Source of the DNA: Sulfurospirillaceae bacterium
Lineage (GTDB): Bacteria; Campylobacterota; Campylobacteria; Campylobacterales; Sulfurospirillaceae
Direction: 5' to 3'
Length of the DNA: 40,511 bases
Assembly (NCBI GenBank): GCA_028692875.1
Contig: JAQUWL010000020.1
Location: 1-40,511, forward strand
Under the pieces are notes generated by a model, which saw only the letters and a program-made list of their open reading frames with translations, had not been told where the DNA came from and searched no databases. Shown here piece by piece: positions 15,841 to 24,906 of the stretch (position 1 is its first letter; each line of letters begins with the position of its first letter). The translations under genes were made by a program, and so were the position numbers.

Positions 15841-17759
15841 GATATATTGTGACGTTATTTTTTGCTGGAGCTTTTTTGCTTTTTGCTTTTTTGATTTATA
15901 TTTACGGACAAGTAAGATTTGATGCATATAAGATTATTGACTATTCTCCTAAGTTAACAACTCAAATATTTGATAAAAACAATAACCTAGTTGCCAATAT
16001 TTTTGACGAGGAGCACAGGCTTTACGTTCCCTATGGTGAGATTCCGCCACGCGTGGTAGAGGCTCTTGTTGCTATTGAGGATACATCTTTTTTTGAACAT
16101 GGGGGTGTTAACTTTGAGGCAATTTTTAGAGCAGCAGTAAAAGATATTCAAGCGATGAAGTTAGTGGAGGGTGCTAGTACATTAACACAGCAGTTGATTA
16201 AAAATACTGTTTTGACTCGCAAAAAAACAATAATGCGAAAACTCAATGAAGCAGTTTTGGCATATAAGATTGAAAGTGAGCTAACAAAAGAGCAAATTTT
16301 GGAGAGATACCTAAATCAGGTCTATTTTGGACATGGATACTATGGTATCAAAACTGCTTCCTTGGGGTATTTTAACAAGCCATTGAGTGCACTTACACTT
16401 AAGGAGATAGCTATATTGGTAGGACTTCCAAAAGCACCTAGTTCGTATGACCCAACAAGGCATATGGACCTATCTTTGGGTAGAGCAAACAGGGTAATAT
16501 CGCGTATGCACACCTTGGGATGGATTAGCGAGGAGGAGTACAAAAAGGCGACTCAAGAGATTCCTATTGTTTTTGATGAGACGCTAACACAAAATAGAGC
16601 ACCTTATGTGGTAGACGAGGTTATTAAGAGCATTGGTTCTCAATTTGAGGATTTGAAAAAAGGTGGCTATAAGATTTATCTAAATATTGATTTAAGACTG
16701 CAAGAGCTTGCCAGAGAGTCCTTGAAAATCGGTTACGATGGTATTGTTGAGCGAAATAAAAATGGTGACAATAGTGAACAAAATGGTGCTATTGTTGTAG
16801 TTGAAAATAGCACAGGAGCCGTACTTGCGATGGTTGGAGGTATCGATTATGCTAAAAGTAGTTTTAATCGTGCTACGCAAAGCAAGCGACAGCCTGGCTC
16901 TAGTTTTAAGCCATTTATATACCAAAAAGCACTTGATTTGGGGTACTCGACCATGAAAGAGATACCGGATATTTCAAGAACATATACAGATAAAAGTACG
17001 GACGAGGATTGGAGACCTAAAAACTACGAAAACGATTTTGAGGGAATGATAACACTTAAAGAGGCGTTGGTTCATTCTAGAAACCTTGCTACGATAAATC
17101 TTTTGAGTGAGCTTGGAATGGATAGTGTTCATAAAGATTTAAAAAAAGATGGGTTTAAAAATATCCCATATGATCTATCTTTGGCTTTGGGTAGCTTTGG
17201 TATATCTCCTCTAGATTTTAGTGCTTTTTACTCAATGTTTCCAAATTACGGCTTTATTGTAGAGCCAATATTGATAAGAAAAATTGTAAACAGACAAGGC
17301 AGTGAAACGGTTTATGAGCCAAAGAAAAAAAGAGTTACCTCTGAGCAGCAAAGCTACCTTATGATAGATATGTTAAAAACTGTTGTAAAGCGCGGAACGG
17401 GTCGAAATGCTAGAGTTGAAGGTATAGAGACAGCAGGAAAAACAGGCACAACTAACAATAACGTAGATGCTTGGTTTTGTGGCTTTACTCCAGATATTGA
17501 AGTTTTGACGTGGTTTGGCAAAGACGACAATACACCGATGAAAAGAGGCGAAACAGGCGGTCGTGCCGCAGGACCCTCTTTTAGGCATTTCGTTACAAAA
17601 TATATTGAGCTTCATCCTGAGACGACTCGTAATTTTAGAATCCCGCAAGGCGTATACGAGAAAAAAATAGATGGTGAAAATCAATATTTTACTGACAAAT
17701 CACCTCTTTCTTCGTCAAACGTGCAAAAACAAAACGAAGAGAACGGATTGATATTTTGA
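15837..17759 (+). CDS. pbpA: Class A penicillin-binding protein (PBP1A-like)
   Basis: Bifunctional glycosyltransferase-transpeptidase that polymerises and crosslinks peptidoglycan in the periplasm. An N-terminal anchor spans residues 4-24. The GT51 domain has AIEDTSFFEHGG (catalytic Glu81) and EGASTLTQQLIKN. The transpeptidase domain has GSSFKPF (active Ser near 355), HSRNLATINLL as the SxN motif, and AGKTGTTNNNVDAWF. The 640 residues match Campylobacter PbpA, and alaS-maf-pbpA order is recalled from C. jejuni. The start is GTG, overlapping the ABC gene stop by 4 bases. The double hairpin/terminator region follows. Confidence 0.96.
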   Translation: MRYIVTLFFAGAFLLFAFLIYIYGQVRFDAYKIIDYSPKLTTQIFDKNNNLVANIFDEEHRLYVPYGEIPPRVVEALVAIEDTSFFEHGGVNFEAIFRAAVKDIQAMKLVEGASTLTQQLIKNTVLTRKKTIMRKLNEAVLAYKIESELTKEQILERYLNQVYFGHGYYGIKTASLGYFNKPLSALTLKEIAILVGLPKAPSSYDPTRHMDLSLGRANRVISRMHTLGWISEEEYKKATQEIPIVFDETLTQNRAPYVVDEVIKSIGSQFEDLKKGGYKIYLNIDLRLQELARESLKIGYDGIVERNKNGDNSEQNGAIVVVENSTGAVLAMVGGIDYAKSSFNRATQSKRQPGSSFKPFIYQKALDLGYSTMKEIPDISRTYTDKSTDEDWRPKNYENDFEGMITLKEALVHSRNLATINLLSELGMDSVHKDLKKDGFKNIPYDLSLALGSFGISPLDFSAFYSMFPNYGFIVEPILIRKIVNRQGSETVYEPKKKRVTSEQQSYLMIDMLKTVVKRGTGRNARVEGIETAGKTGTTNNNVDAWFCGFTPDIEVLTWFGKDDNTPMKRGETGGRAAGPSFRHFVTKYIELHPETTRNFRIPQGVYEKKIDGENQYFTDKSPLSSSNVQKQNEENGLIF

Positions 17760-17876
17760 TTCTGACACGCTTTTAAAGCAAAGCTAACGCTAGGATTATT
17801 TTCTGCCAACTTGTTTGGCAAGCTTTAGTGCCATAGTGGCTAACGTAGCCAAAGGAGCTTTGCCCCTTTGGCGTGT
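17760..17876. repeat. Chain of overlapping inverted repeats after pbpA
   Basis: Non-coding. It contains TGCCAA/TTGGCA (17804-17809, 17815-17820), GCCA/TGGC (17830-17833, 17837-17840), GGCTA/TAGCC (17838-17842, 17846-17850) and GCCAAAGG/CCTTTGGC (17848-17855, 17865-17872). Neighbouring stems share bases, so they are mutually exclusive. GCTAACG occurs twice (17783, 17839). No T-run follows any of them. It may be a decayed REP-like element or a structured 3' UTR. Confidence 0.6.
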
Positions 17877-17880
17877 AAAG

Positions 17881-17918
17881 AAATTAAGAAGAGGGTATTA
17901 TCCTCTTCTTAATTTTTA
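17881..17918. terminator. Bidirectional terminator between pbpA and glnA
   Basis: A perfect 14-bp stem, AAATTAAGAAGAGG (17881-17894) with CCTCTTCTTAATTT (17902-17915), has a 7-base loop. On the plus strand its U-rich 3' arm runs on as TT, ending pbpA transcripts. On the minus strand it begins at the glnA stop codon and can terminate glnA. Confidence 0.85.
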
Positions 17919-19346
17919 ACATGAAAACATTGTTTTAAATTCAAATGCCGTAGGTCTTGCCTCATCTGGCCAAACTTGCGTTTCAAATTTGTAGTGTTGG
18001 TAAGTGTCGATAAACTCTTTAGACATGACAGGTTTAAGATACTCATTGTCACGAATCAATGCTTCAAGAGAACCTCTGAGTGTATGAGGCATTTGGTTAA
18101 TCCCTTTTTCTCTGATTTCATCGAGGGTCAATTCAAATAAATCCTCATCCATTGGACCAACAGGTTCTGTTTTGTTGTTGATACCATCAATACCCGCTAA
18201 AAGCATAGCTGAGAAGGCAAGGTATGGGCATGCTGTTGAATCAGGAAAACGCATTTCAACACGAACTGATTTTTCGCCAGCACCGTAAGGGATACGACAT
18301 GAAGCTGAACGGTTTTGCATAGAGTAAGTCAGAATTGAAGGTGCTTCAAATCCTGGAATTAAACGCTTATAGGAGTTGGTTGATGGGTTTGTAAATGCCG
18401 CAACACTACGTGCATGTTTTAAAATACCACCGATGTACCAACGTGCCATATCGCTGAGGTTTGCGTATTCACCCGCTTTGTAAAACAAGTTTTTGCCATC
18501 TTTCCAGATAGATTGGTGAACGTGCATACCGCTACCATTGTCGCCGTAAAGTGGTTTTGGCATAAATGTTGCTGTTTTACCGTTAAGGTGTGCAACCATT
18601 TTGACTACATATTTGTATTTTTGTACATTATCAGCCGCTTCTATAAGGGTTCCAAATTTCACACCAATTTCGCCTTGACCTTGTGCGACTTCATGGTGAA
18701 CCACAAACACTTCAAGACCAATTTGTTTTAAAATTTGTACCATCTCTGCACGTAAATCAACCATTGAGTCGATTGGAGGAACGGGGAAGTAACCACCTTT
18801 GGTTCCTGGTCGGTGACCTGTGTTGTATCCATCGGTATAGTTTTTTGCACTATTCCATCCACCCTCTTCAGAGTCCACTTCATAGTATGAGCAGTTGATT
18901 TCATCACGAATTTTAACATCGTCAAATACAAAAAATTCATTTTCTGGACCAAAATAAGCAATATCTCCAAGACCTGTTTTTGACAAATACTCAAGGGTTT
19001 TTTTGGCTATGCTTCTCGGGCATTTTTCATACATTTGACCTTTGTAGATGTCATAAACATCACAAAAAACAATGATTGTTGGATCGGCGGTAAATGGGTC
19101 TAAAAACGCTGTTTCAGCTTCAGGTTTGAGGAGCATGTCAGACTTGTTAATCGGTTGCCAATGTTCAATAGATGAGCCATCAAAAGGAATCCCGCTCACA
19201 AAAGAATCCTCTGTGATAGCCTCTATTGTGTATGTTAAATGGTGCCATGTACCCTTCATGTCCGAAAAGCGAAAATCAACAAATTCTACTTCGTTTTCAG
19301 AGCAGTATTTGAAGAATTCTTTAGTGTTGTTAACAAATTTTCCCAT
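17916..19346 (-). CDS. glnA: Glutamine synthetase, type I
   Basis: ATP-dependent amidation of glutamate, the main ammonium assimilation step. The 476 residues carry [17 protein letters not shown], the metal-site region [26 protein letters not shown], and [17 protein letters not shown]. At the position of the E. coli adenylylation Tyr (KNLYDL) this protein has EDLFEL, with Phe at about residue 404, so control by GlnE-type adenylylation seems impossible. AGGAG stands before the ATG. A weak -10 (TAGAAT on the minus strand, 19375-19380) would give a leader of about 20 bases. It lies beside cheZ as recalled for C. jejuni, with a PHP gene between. Confidence 0.97.
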   Translation of the reverse strand: MGKFVNNTKEFFKYCSENEVEFVDFRFSDMKGTWHHLTYTIEAITEDSFVSGIPFDGSSIEHWQPINKSDMLLKPEAETAFLDPFTADPTIIVFCDVYDIYKGQMYEKCPRSIAKKTLEYLSKTGLGDIAYFGPENEFFVFDDVKIRDEINCSYYEVDSEEGGWNSAKNYTDGYNTGHRPGTKGGYFPVPPIDSMVDLRAEMVQILKQIGLEVFVVHHEVAQGQGEIGVKFGTLIEAADNVQKYKYVVKMVAHLNGKTATFMPKPLYGDNGSGMHVHQSIWKDGKNLFYKAGEYANLSDMARWYIGGILKHARSVAAFTNPSTNSYKRLIPGFEAPSILTYSMQNRSASCRIPYGAGEKSVRVEMRFPDSTACPYLAFSAMLLAGIDGINNKTEPVGPMDEDLFELTLDEIREKGINQMPHTLRGSLEALIRDNEYLKPVMSKEFIDTYQHYKFETQVWPDEARPTAFEFKTMFSC

Positions 19347-19414
19347 AAAAACTCCTGTCTATAAATTTTATGTAATTCTATCTAAAATAACCAGTAGACA
19401 ATGTTCTTTGTTGA

Positions 19415-20194
19415 TTAAAAATCAACCATTTTTCTTTGTCTATTCTTAAATACAGCACACTTTGAATATCCAAATTGTTTGGCTAGATTTCTCATTTCAT
19501 CTTGCTTAAATCCTATTTGGTTTACATAGTGAGCGTCTGAACCGAATGTTATCTTTATGTCGTGCTCGGCAAGCATTTCCATAATGGCAACGCTTGGATA
19601 TTGCTCCCCAATAGGTTTTCTGATGCCAGCAGAGTTTATTTCAACTACCATGTCAGCTTTTTTAATCTCCCTTATTGCTGGTTCAGCAATAAGTCTTATA
19701 TCTTTAGTGGGCATAAAGTTAAAAAGCTTAATTAAGTCAATATGTCCAACGATATCAAAAAGTTTTGTTTTTGCCATATTTTCAATGGCTTTAAAGTAGT
19801 CGCTCCATACCACATCTAGGTCTTTGTTTTTATACTCTCCAATAAATTCGGGATTGTCAAAACCCCATTTGCCCAAAAAATGAACAGAGCCTATAAAATA
19901 GTCCACTTTTCTCTTCAGTACAGATTCATCTATATAGCCTTCAAGATAGTCTACCTCATATCCCAACAGAACCTCGATGTTATTTTTGTAATTTTTTTTG
20001 GCTTTTAAGACATCTTTTTCGTATGTGTCCATCTGTGAAAAATTCATTCTATAGGCTTGATCTAGATTCATTGGTGCATGATCGGCAAATCCAAAAATAT
20101 CTATATTTAACTCAATTGCCTTTTCAACAAATTCTTCTATGGTGCCTTCGGCGTGGTTGCATAATGAAGTGTGGTTGTGCAAATCAATAATCAT
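19415..20194 (-). CDS. PHP-domain phosphoesterase, HisJ/HisK histidinol-phosphatase family
   Basis: Metal-dependent phosphoesterase, most similar to HisJ-type histidinol phosphatases that release phosphate from L-histidinol phosphate. PHP metal motifs are visible: DLHNHT (residues 4-9), FADHAP, GYEVDYLEG, IGSVHFLG, VGHIDLIK, EINSAGIRKPIGEQYPS and FGSDAH. The start MIIDLHNH is chosen because PHP proteins begin at this strand; a frame open upstream to 20293 crosses the cheZ promoter region. The promoter is divergent from cheZ. Substrate is not proven: related PHP enzymes act on other phosphates. A weak hairpin (19410-19426) lies at its stop. Confidence 0.82.
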   Translation of the reverse strand: MIIDLHNHTSLCNHAEGTIEEFVEKAIELNIDIFGFADHAPMNLDQAYRMNFSQMDTYEKDVLKAKKNYKNNIEVLLGYEVDYLEGYIDESVLKRKVDYFIGSVHFLGKWGFDNPEFIGEYKNKDLDVVWSDYFKAIENMAKTKLFDIVGHIDLIKLFNFMPTKDIRLIAEPAIREIKKADMVVEINSAGIRKPIGEQYPSVAIMEMLAEHDIKITFGSDAHYVNQIGFKQDEMRNLAKQFGYSKCAVFKNRQRKMVDF

Positions 20195-20221
20195 AATATA
20201 GCCTTTGTTTTGTCTTGTTAA

Positions 20222-20251
20222 AGTGAAATTATATAAAAAGTTCACTATAAT
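20222..20251. promoter_or_regulatory. Divergent promoters of cheZ and the PHP gene with an inverted repeat
   Basis: The plus-strand -10 TATAAT is at 20246-20251 (cheZ ATG at 20285). The minus-strand -10 TATAAT is at 20228-20233 (PHP ATG at 20194). The inverted repeat AGTGAA (20222-20227) / TTCACT (20241-20246) spans both -10 regions with a 13-base centre. A protein bound there would block both genes, but no regulator is identified. Confidence 0.6.
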
Positions 20252-20284
20252 AAAGCATAATTTGCCACTTTTAGGAGATGCCCT

Positions 20285-21028
20285 ATGACACAAGAAGAGC
20301 TAGATGCTTTGATGGCCGGAGATTTGGATGATTTTGAAGATTCTCAAGAAGAGACAGCTGAATCCAAATCAGATGAATCGGCAGATGAGCAACAAGAAGA
20401 AAATAGTGATTTGAATGACGAGAATATTTCTCAAGAAAAAGAGAGTTCTGGTGATACAAATAGATACAAAGCGTCAGCGGACTTGTCGTGGCCACCTCCG
20501 CCACCTACCGAAGACCATAAAATGGTAAGGCAGTTGGATGATGTAACAAAAGACTCGGAGATTAAAGCAACGCAAATATTTGACAAGCTTGAAATAATAA
20601 ATAATTTCATGGTGGATACTGAGACAAATGCAAAAGATATTATTATTCTTATCAAATCCAATATCTCATTGTTTGAAACTCTTGTGACAAAATTTCCTAG
20701 CATTGGTCAGTTTCAAAATGCTCTAGACGAGAACAGGCAAATGCAAGAAAAAATTGAAGATCTCGTATCAAATGCACAGATGGCAGAGGATGAGATTATG
20801 ATGATTATGGATATGATGCAGTATCAAGATATTCATCGTCAAAAAATTGAGCGTGTTATCAATGTTATGCGTGCCTTGTCAAAATACATGAGTGCATTGT
20901 TTGAAGGTACAAAAGATGACTTAAAACGTGTTGGCTCAGCAGTTCACATACATGGGGATGTTAGTACCGAAGAGGTTGTAAGCAACGAAGACATTGAGGT
21001 GTTGATTGCGGCATTAGGAAAGAAATAA
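20285..21028 (+). CDS. cheZ: CheZ-like CheY-P phosphatase
   Basis: Dephosphorylates CheY-P to terminate chemotactic signals; acts at the receptor array or flagellar pole. The long helical region (about residues 85-215) ends with DMMQYQDIHRQKIERVINVM, holding the catalytic Gln in the QYQD segment typical of epsilonproteobacterial CheZ. The C-terminal NEDIEVLIAALGKK resembles the CheY-binding helix of E. coli CheZ. The N-terminus, MTQEELDALMAGDLDDFED, resembles the EIDALL peptide of FliM that also binds CheY. An acidic Gln/Glu/Ser-rich linker and a WPPPPP stretch (about 69-74) separate them. AGGAG precedes the ATG. Gene position next to glnA and the U32 gene matches C. jejuni. Confidence 0.88.
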   Translation: MTQEELDALMAGDLDDFEDSQEETAESKSDESADEQQEENSDLNDENISQEKESSGDTNRYKASADLSWPPPPPTEDHKMVRQLDDVTKDSEIKATQIFDKLEIINNFMVDTETNAKDIIILIKSNISLFETLVTKFPSIGQFQNALDENRQMQEKIEDLVSNAQMAEDEIMMIMDMMQYQDIHRQKIERVINVMRALSKYMSALFEGTKDDLKRVGSAVHIHGDVSTEEVVSNEDIEVLIAALGKK

Positions 21029-22291
21029 GTGGCAAAAGTCGAGTTGCTATCTCCTGCTGGAAATTTTGAAAAACTGAAAATAGCACTTGCTTATGGTGCA
21101 GATGCTGTGTACGGCGGGGTAAGTCACTTTTCACTTAGGCTTCGCTCTGGCAAGGAGTTTACTTATGAAAGTTTTCAAGATGCTATTGATTATACTCATA
21201 CTCAGGGCAAGAAACTTTATGTTACCATAAACGGTTTTCCGTTTAATTCCCAAATAACGCTTTTAGAAAAACATATCGAAAAAGTTTCGGCAATGAAGCC
21301 TGATGGCTTTATAGTTGCTGCTCCAGGGGTTATTAGGCTCGCAAAAAGTATCGCTCCAAATATCCCAATCCATCTATCCACGCAAGCCAATGTGTTAAAT
21401 TATTTGGATGCACAGGTCTACTATGAGATGGGTGTAAAGCGTATTGTGGCAGCTAGAGAGGTAAGTTTGAAGGATTTGGAGCAGATTAAAAGTCGCCTGC
21501 CAGAGCTTGAGATAGAGGTTTTTGTTCACGGCTCAATGTGCTTTGCATATAGCGGTCGTTGTTTGATTAGCTCGGTTCAAAGCGGAAGAGTGGCAAATCG
21601 TGGCAGTTGTGCAAATGACTGTAGATTTCCATACACGCTTTATGCTCAAAACGAAGAGAGCGGAACGCTTTTTCGCATTGATGAAGATGCCGATGGAACG
21701 CATATTATGAACGCAAAAGATCTAAATCTCTCGTCGCATATAAAAGAGATACTTGATAGTGGTGTAGTGGATGCACTTAAGATAGAAGGTAGAACCAAAA
21801 GTGATTATTATGCAGGGATTACTGCTAAGACATATAGAAAAGCCATTGATGACTATTATATGGGTGTTTTTGAGCCATTTTTGTATGAGAGGGAGCTTGC
21901 GACCACAAAACATAGGGGTTTTACCGATGGTTATTTGGTAAATAGACCGTATGAAAAAAATGACACACAAAATTTAAAAGACTCTATTAGTGAGGGGACT
22001 CATCAAGTTTTTGCGGAAGTTGCCCAAAGCGGACTTACATGTATGGCAAAAGACAAGCTTGAGCCAAATGTGCCTTTTGAGCTGGTGCTTCCTACATGTA
22101 AAGAGTCTGTTGTTTTGGTGGATAATGATATCGGAAAAGTATATTGCGAAGAGGGTGTTTTTTATATTGTGTTTAAAACATTAAAATCAAGCTCTGGAAA
22201 AGTGTTTGAGGCAGTTCATAGTGGCAATGTGCATGAGATTACTCTTCCTGCTCCCTTGCCAGCGTTTACATTTTTAAGAAAAAAACTATAA
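21029..22291 (+). CDS. trhP: Peptidase U32 family, TrhP-like tRNA hydroxylation protein
   Basis: Related to E. coli TrhP (YegQ), needed for prephenate-dependent 5-hydroxyuridine formation at tRNA position 34. ELLSPAGNFEKLKIALAYGADAV is split over the U32 TIM-barrel start; EVFVHGSMCFAYSGRC and CANDCRF carry the four Cys expected of the iron-sulfur site, and DALKIEGRTKSDYY the later signature. The 420 residues are normal. GTG start directly after the cheZ stop. Older annotations call it collagenase-like protease, but protease activity is doubtful for this subgroup. Two TACATGTA sites (22036, 22093) encode Thr-Cys. Confidence 0.85.
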   Translation: MAKVELLSPAGNFEKLKIALAYGADAVYGGVSHFSLRLRSGKEFTYESFQDAIDYTHTQGKKLYVTINGFPFNSQITLLEKHIEKVSAMKPDGFIVAAPGVIRLAKSIAPNIPIHLSTQANVLNYLDAQVYYEMGVKRIVAAREVSLKDLEQIKSRLPELEIEVFVHGSMCFAYSGRCLISSVQSGRVANRGSCANDCRFPYTLYAQNEESGTLFRIDEDADGTHIMNAKDLNLSSHIKEILDSGVVDALKIEGRTKSDYYAGITAKTYRKAIDDYYMGVFEPFLYERELATTKHRGFTDGYLVNRPYEKNDTQNLKDSISEGTHQVFAEVAQSGLTCMAKDKLEPNVPFELVLPTCKESVVLVDNDIGKVYCEEGVFYIVFKTLKSSSGKVFEAVHSGNVHEITLPAPLPAFTFLRKKL

Positions 22292-22308
22292 ATAAAAGGA
22301 TTGCTGGA

Positions 22309-22797
22309 ATGAAGTTCGTTTCTATTATTATGGGAAGCAAAAGCGATTATGATATTATGCAAGAAGCAGGAAAGATATTTGAGAAATTTGGTGTTCAGTA
22401 TGAATTGTTGGTATCTTCGGCACATCGAAGTCCAGAGCGAACACATCAGTATGTAAAGCAAGCTGAAGAAAAAGGCGCAAAAGTTTTTATATGTGCGGCT
22501 GGCATGGCAGCGCATTTGGCTGGAGTTGTCTCTTCTTTAACAACTAAGCCCGTTGTTGGAGTTCCTATGAGAGGAGGTGCCATGGATGGAATGGATGCTC
22601 TTTTGAGTACCGTTCAGATGCCCTCAGGTATGCCAGTGGCCACCGTAGCGATAGGCGGAGCAATCAATAGTGCTTATTTGGCGATGCAGATTTTGGCGAT
22701 AGACGATGAGGAGTTATCGGCAAAACTCAAAGAGGATAAAATCCTGAAAGCAAAAAGGGTTGAGACCGACTCTATGGGCATAGAGGTAATCATATAA
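22309..22797 (+). CDS. purE: PurE, N5-carboxyaminoimidazole ribonucleotide mutase
   Basis: Interconverts N5-CAIR and 4-carboxy-AIR in purine synthesis. MGSKSDYDIM, SSAHRSPERT (catalytic His) and CAAGMAAHLAGVVSS, plus GVPMRGGAMDGMDALLSTVQ in the active site, are all intact. The 162 residues are the standard class I length. AAGGA precedes the ATG. Confidence 0.97.
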   Translation: MKFVSIIMGSKSDYDIMQEAGKIFEKFGVQYELLVSSAHRSPERTHQYVKQAEEKGAKVFICAAGMAAHLAGVVSSLTTKPVVGVPMRGGAMDGMDALLSTVQMPSGMPVATVAIGGAINSAYLAMQILAIDDEELSAKLKEDKILKAKRVETDSMGIEVII

Positions 22798-22807
22798 GGC
22801 AGTTATT

Positions 22808-23293
22808 ATGCAAACTTGGTTAGAGATTGAGGAATTTAGCAAGCTTACGCATTTGGATATTGATACGATACGAGAGATGATTCAAGACAATAAAATGGTA
22901 GCAAAAACAGAAAATGGAAAACAATATATTGAGGTTAACAAAGGTGTCCATTTCTTAATGCCTATTATTACCAGTGCTGTTAATGACAAAAACAACGAGA
23001 CAGTTGCTTTTTCTGGTGCTGAATTTGTCGAGAAGACCATAGGTACTATTTTGAGTTTGCACGAAAAAGTTATAGATGCCAAGGATGAAACGCTTGATGC
23101 ACTTAAGGGGGAAAACCGTTTTTTAAAAGAGGCTCTTTTTTCTATGCAAGAGTTGTATGACGAAGATAGAAAAACTATAGAAGTTTTAAGTGCACAACTA
23201 AAACAAGCTCAAGAAGAGCTAGAGTTTGCACGCAGAAAATACAAACTAATGTGGAATAAAGCGGTGGATAATTATGTCGCCGAGAAAAAATAG
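22808..23293 (+). CDS. Conserved Campylobacterota protein, DUF3972-like
   Basis: 161 residues. The N-terminus ([20 protein letters not shown], then [10 protein letters not shown]) looks like a small helix-turn-helix or excisionase-like domain, followed by [10 protein letters not shown]. The second half (about 75-155) is a charged coiled coil ([40 protein letters not shown]). From recall this purE-glyQ interval gene is conserved in C. jejuni and carries DUF3972. Function unknown; a DNA-binding or structural role is possible. It lies between purE and glyQ with 10- and 23-base gaps. Confidence 0.8.
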   Translation: MQTWLEIEEFSKLTHLDIDTIREMIQDNKMVAKTENGKQYIEVNKGVHFLMPIITSAVNDKNNETVAFSGAEFVEKTIGTILSLHEKVIDAKDETLDALKGENRFLKEALFSMQELYDEDRKTIEVLSAQLKQAQEELEFARRKYKLMWNKAVDNYVAEKK

Positions 23294-23316
23294 ACAATAG
23301 GCAAAAGGAAATAACA

Positions 23317-24180
23317 TTGTTAACGTTTAGTCAAATGCTTTTAAAACTTCAGACTTTTTGGCAAGATCAAGGTTGCACCATTGTTCAGCCTTACGATATG
23401 CCCTCTGGTGCTGGAACATTTCATAATGCAACATTTTTAAGAAGTTTGGGCTCAAAGCCGTGGGCTACTGCATATGTTGCCCCTAGTCGCAGACCAACAG
23501 ATGGAAGATATGGCGAAAATCCAAATAGGCTAGGAAGCTATTATCAATTTCAGGTTTTGATTAAGCCTAGCCCTGACAATATTCAAGAGCTTTATCTTAA
23601 GAGTCTTGAGATGCTTGGTTTGGATTTGAAAAAGCATGATATAAGATTTGTGGAGGACAACTGGGAGTCTCCAACCCTTGGTGCATGGGGGCTCGGATGG
23701 GAAGTATGGCTAGACGGCATGGAAGTTACGCAGTTTACCTATTTTCAACAAGTGGGAGGCATTGCTTGCGAGCCTGTTTCGGTTGAGATAACTTATGGTG
23801 TTGAAAGACTTGCAATGTATCTTCAAGAGGCTAAGTCGGTGTTTGATTTGATTTGGAATAAAAACCAACATGGCACTGTAACGTATGGTGATGTTCACAA
23901 GCAAAGTGAATATGAGTTTAGTAAATACAATTTTGAAATCGCTGATGTGTCAATGTTGTTGAGTCAGTTTGAAAATGCAAGGGTGGAGTGCTTGAGATGC
24001 TTGGAGGCGGATTTGCCACTTCCTGCTTATGATTACTGCTTGATGGCATCACACACATTTAATGTTTTGGATGCACGCAAGGCAATATCGGTTACACAAA
24101 GACAAAACTATATTTTAAAAATCAGAGAGCTTGCAAAAGGATGTGCATTGAAATACAAAGAAGTGACCGATGCAAGTTAG
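23317..24180 (+). CDS. glyQ: Glycyl-tRNA synthetase alpha subunit
   Basis: Catalytic subunit of the bacterial alpha2beta2 Gly[53 protein letters not shown], and [18 protein letters not shown] are canonical. The 287 residues are standard. The start is TTG with AAAAGGA upstream; this places the first residues exactly at the family N-terminus. The beta subunit gene glyS is not in the window. Its end overlaps the nif3 start by 11 bases. Confidence 0.97.
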   Translation: MLTFSQMLLKLQTFWQDQGCTIVQPYDMPSGAGTFHNATFLRSLGSKPWATAYVAPSRRPTDGRYGENPNRLGSYYQFQVLIKPSPDNIQELYLKSLEMLGLDLKKHDIRFVEDNWESPTLGAWGLGWEVWLDGMEVTQFTYFQQVGGIACEPVSVEITYGVERLAMYLQEAKSVFDLIWNKNQHGTVTYGDVHKQSEYEFSKYNFEIADVSMLLSQFENARVECLRCLEADLPLPAYDYCLMASHTFNVLDARKAISVTQRQNYILKIRELAKGCALKYKEVTDAS

Positions 24181-24892
24181 GGAAATTTATGATTTGCTGG
24201 ATGAGATAAGTCCTTTTTCTTCTCAAGCTTCATGGGACAATAGCGGTCTTAATGTTGGCAGTATGAACAGTGAAGTACAAAGAGTATATCTTGGTTTGGA
24301 CGTGGACTCTTTTTCTGTTGAAGAGATGGAAAATGAATCTTTGCTAATTGTTCATCATCCACTGATTTTTAAAGAGCTTAAAAGTCTTAATTTTGACCGA
24401 TATCCCTCATCTTTGATTCAAAAGCTGATTCGCAAGAACATTAGTGTTGTTGCTATGCATACCAATTTTGATCTTTCACATCTAAATAGGTATGTTGTTT
24501 CCGAGGTTTTGGGTTTTAAGACTTGCGTAACAGAGGAGTATATTTGTTATTTTGAACCACAAACATCTTTTGAAGAGATTGTTTTGGATGTTAAAAAAGC
24601 TTTTGGTATGGAGACAACAAGAGTGGTTAAGTGCAACAATTTTGTGCAACGATGTGCTTTAACAACCGGTTCTGGCGGGGATTTGATAAACAGAGTTGAT
24701 GCGGATTGTTTTATTAGTGGCGATTTAAAATATCACACAGCATTAGAGGCGAGAGAAAATAGCCTCTCTTTGATAGAGGTAGGACATTTTGAGAGCGAGC
24801 AGTATTTTTCGGAGTGCCTTAGCTTTCATTTGAAAAATTTGCCATTAAAAGTTATAATGTCAAATTATAAAAATCCGTTTGAGTATAGATAG
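24170..24892 (+). CDS. Nif3/DUF34 dinuclear metal protein
   Basis: Member of the NIF3 family, often annotated GTP cyclohydrolase 1 type 2, whose cellular role is unsettled. Metal-binding motifs are [10 protein letters not shown] (His62, His63), MHTNFDLSH, and the C-terminal [24 protein letters not shown] near the N-terminus is the other signature. The 240 residues match the short form without the PII-like insert. Overlaps glyQ and is followed by flgZ after 14 bases; this order is conserved in Helicobacter and Campylobacter. Confidence 0.88.
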   Translation: MQVREIYDLLDEISPFSSQASWDNSGLNVGSMNSEVQRVYLGLDVDSFSVEEMENESLLIVHHPLIFKELKSLNFDRYPSSLIQKLIRKNISVVAMHTNFDLSHLNRYVVSEVLGFKTCVTEEYICYFEPQTSFEEIVLDVKKAFGMETTRVVKCNNFVQRCALTTGSGGDLINRVDADCFISGDLKYHTALEARENSLSLIEVGHFESEQYFSECLSFHLKNLPLKVIMSNYKNPFEYR

Positions 24893-24906
24893 AGGACAAA
24901 AACCAT

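Noticed and set aside
19410-19426. Hairpin GTTGATT-AAA-AATCAAC as terminator of the PHP gene
   Set aside because: On the minus strand no U-run follows, and the loop is only three bases; too weak to call.
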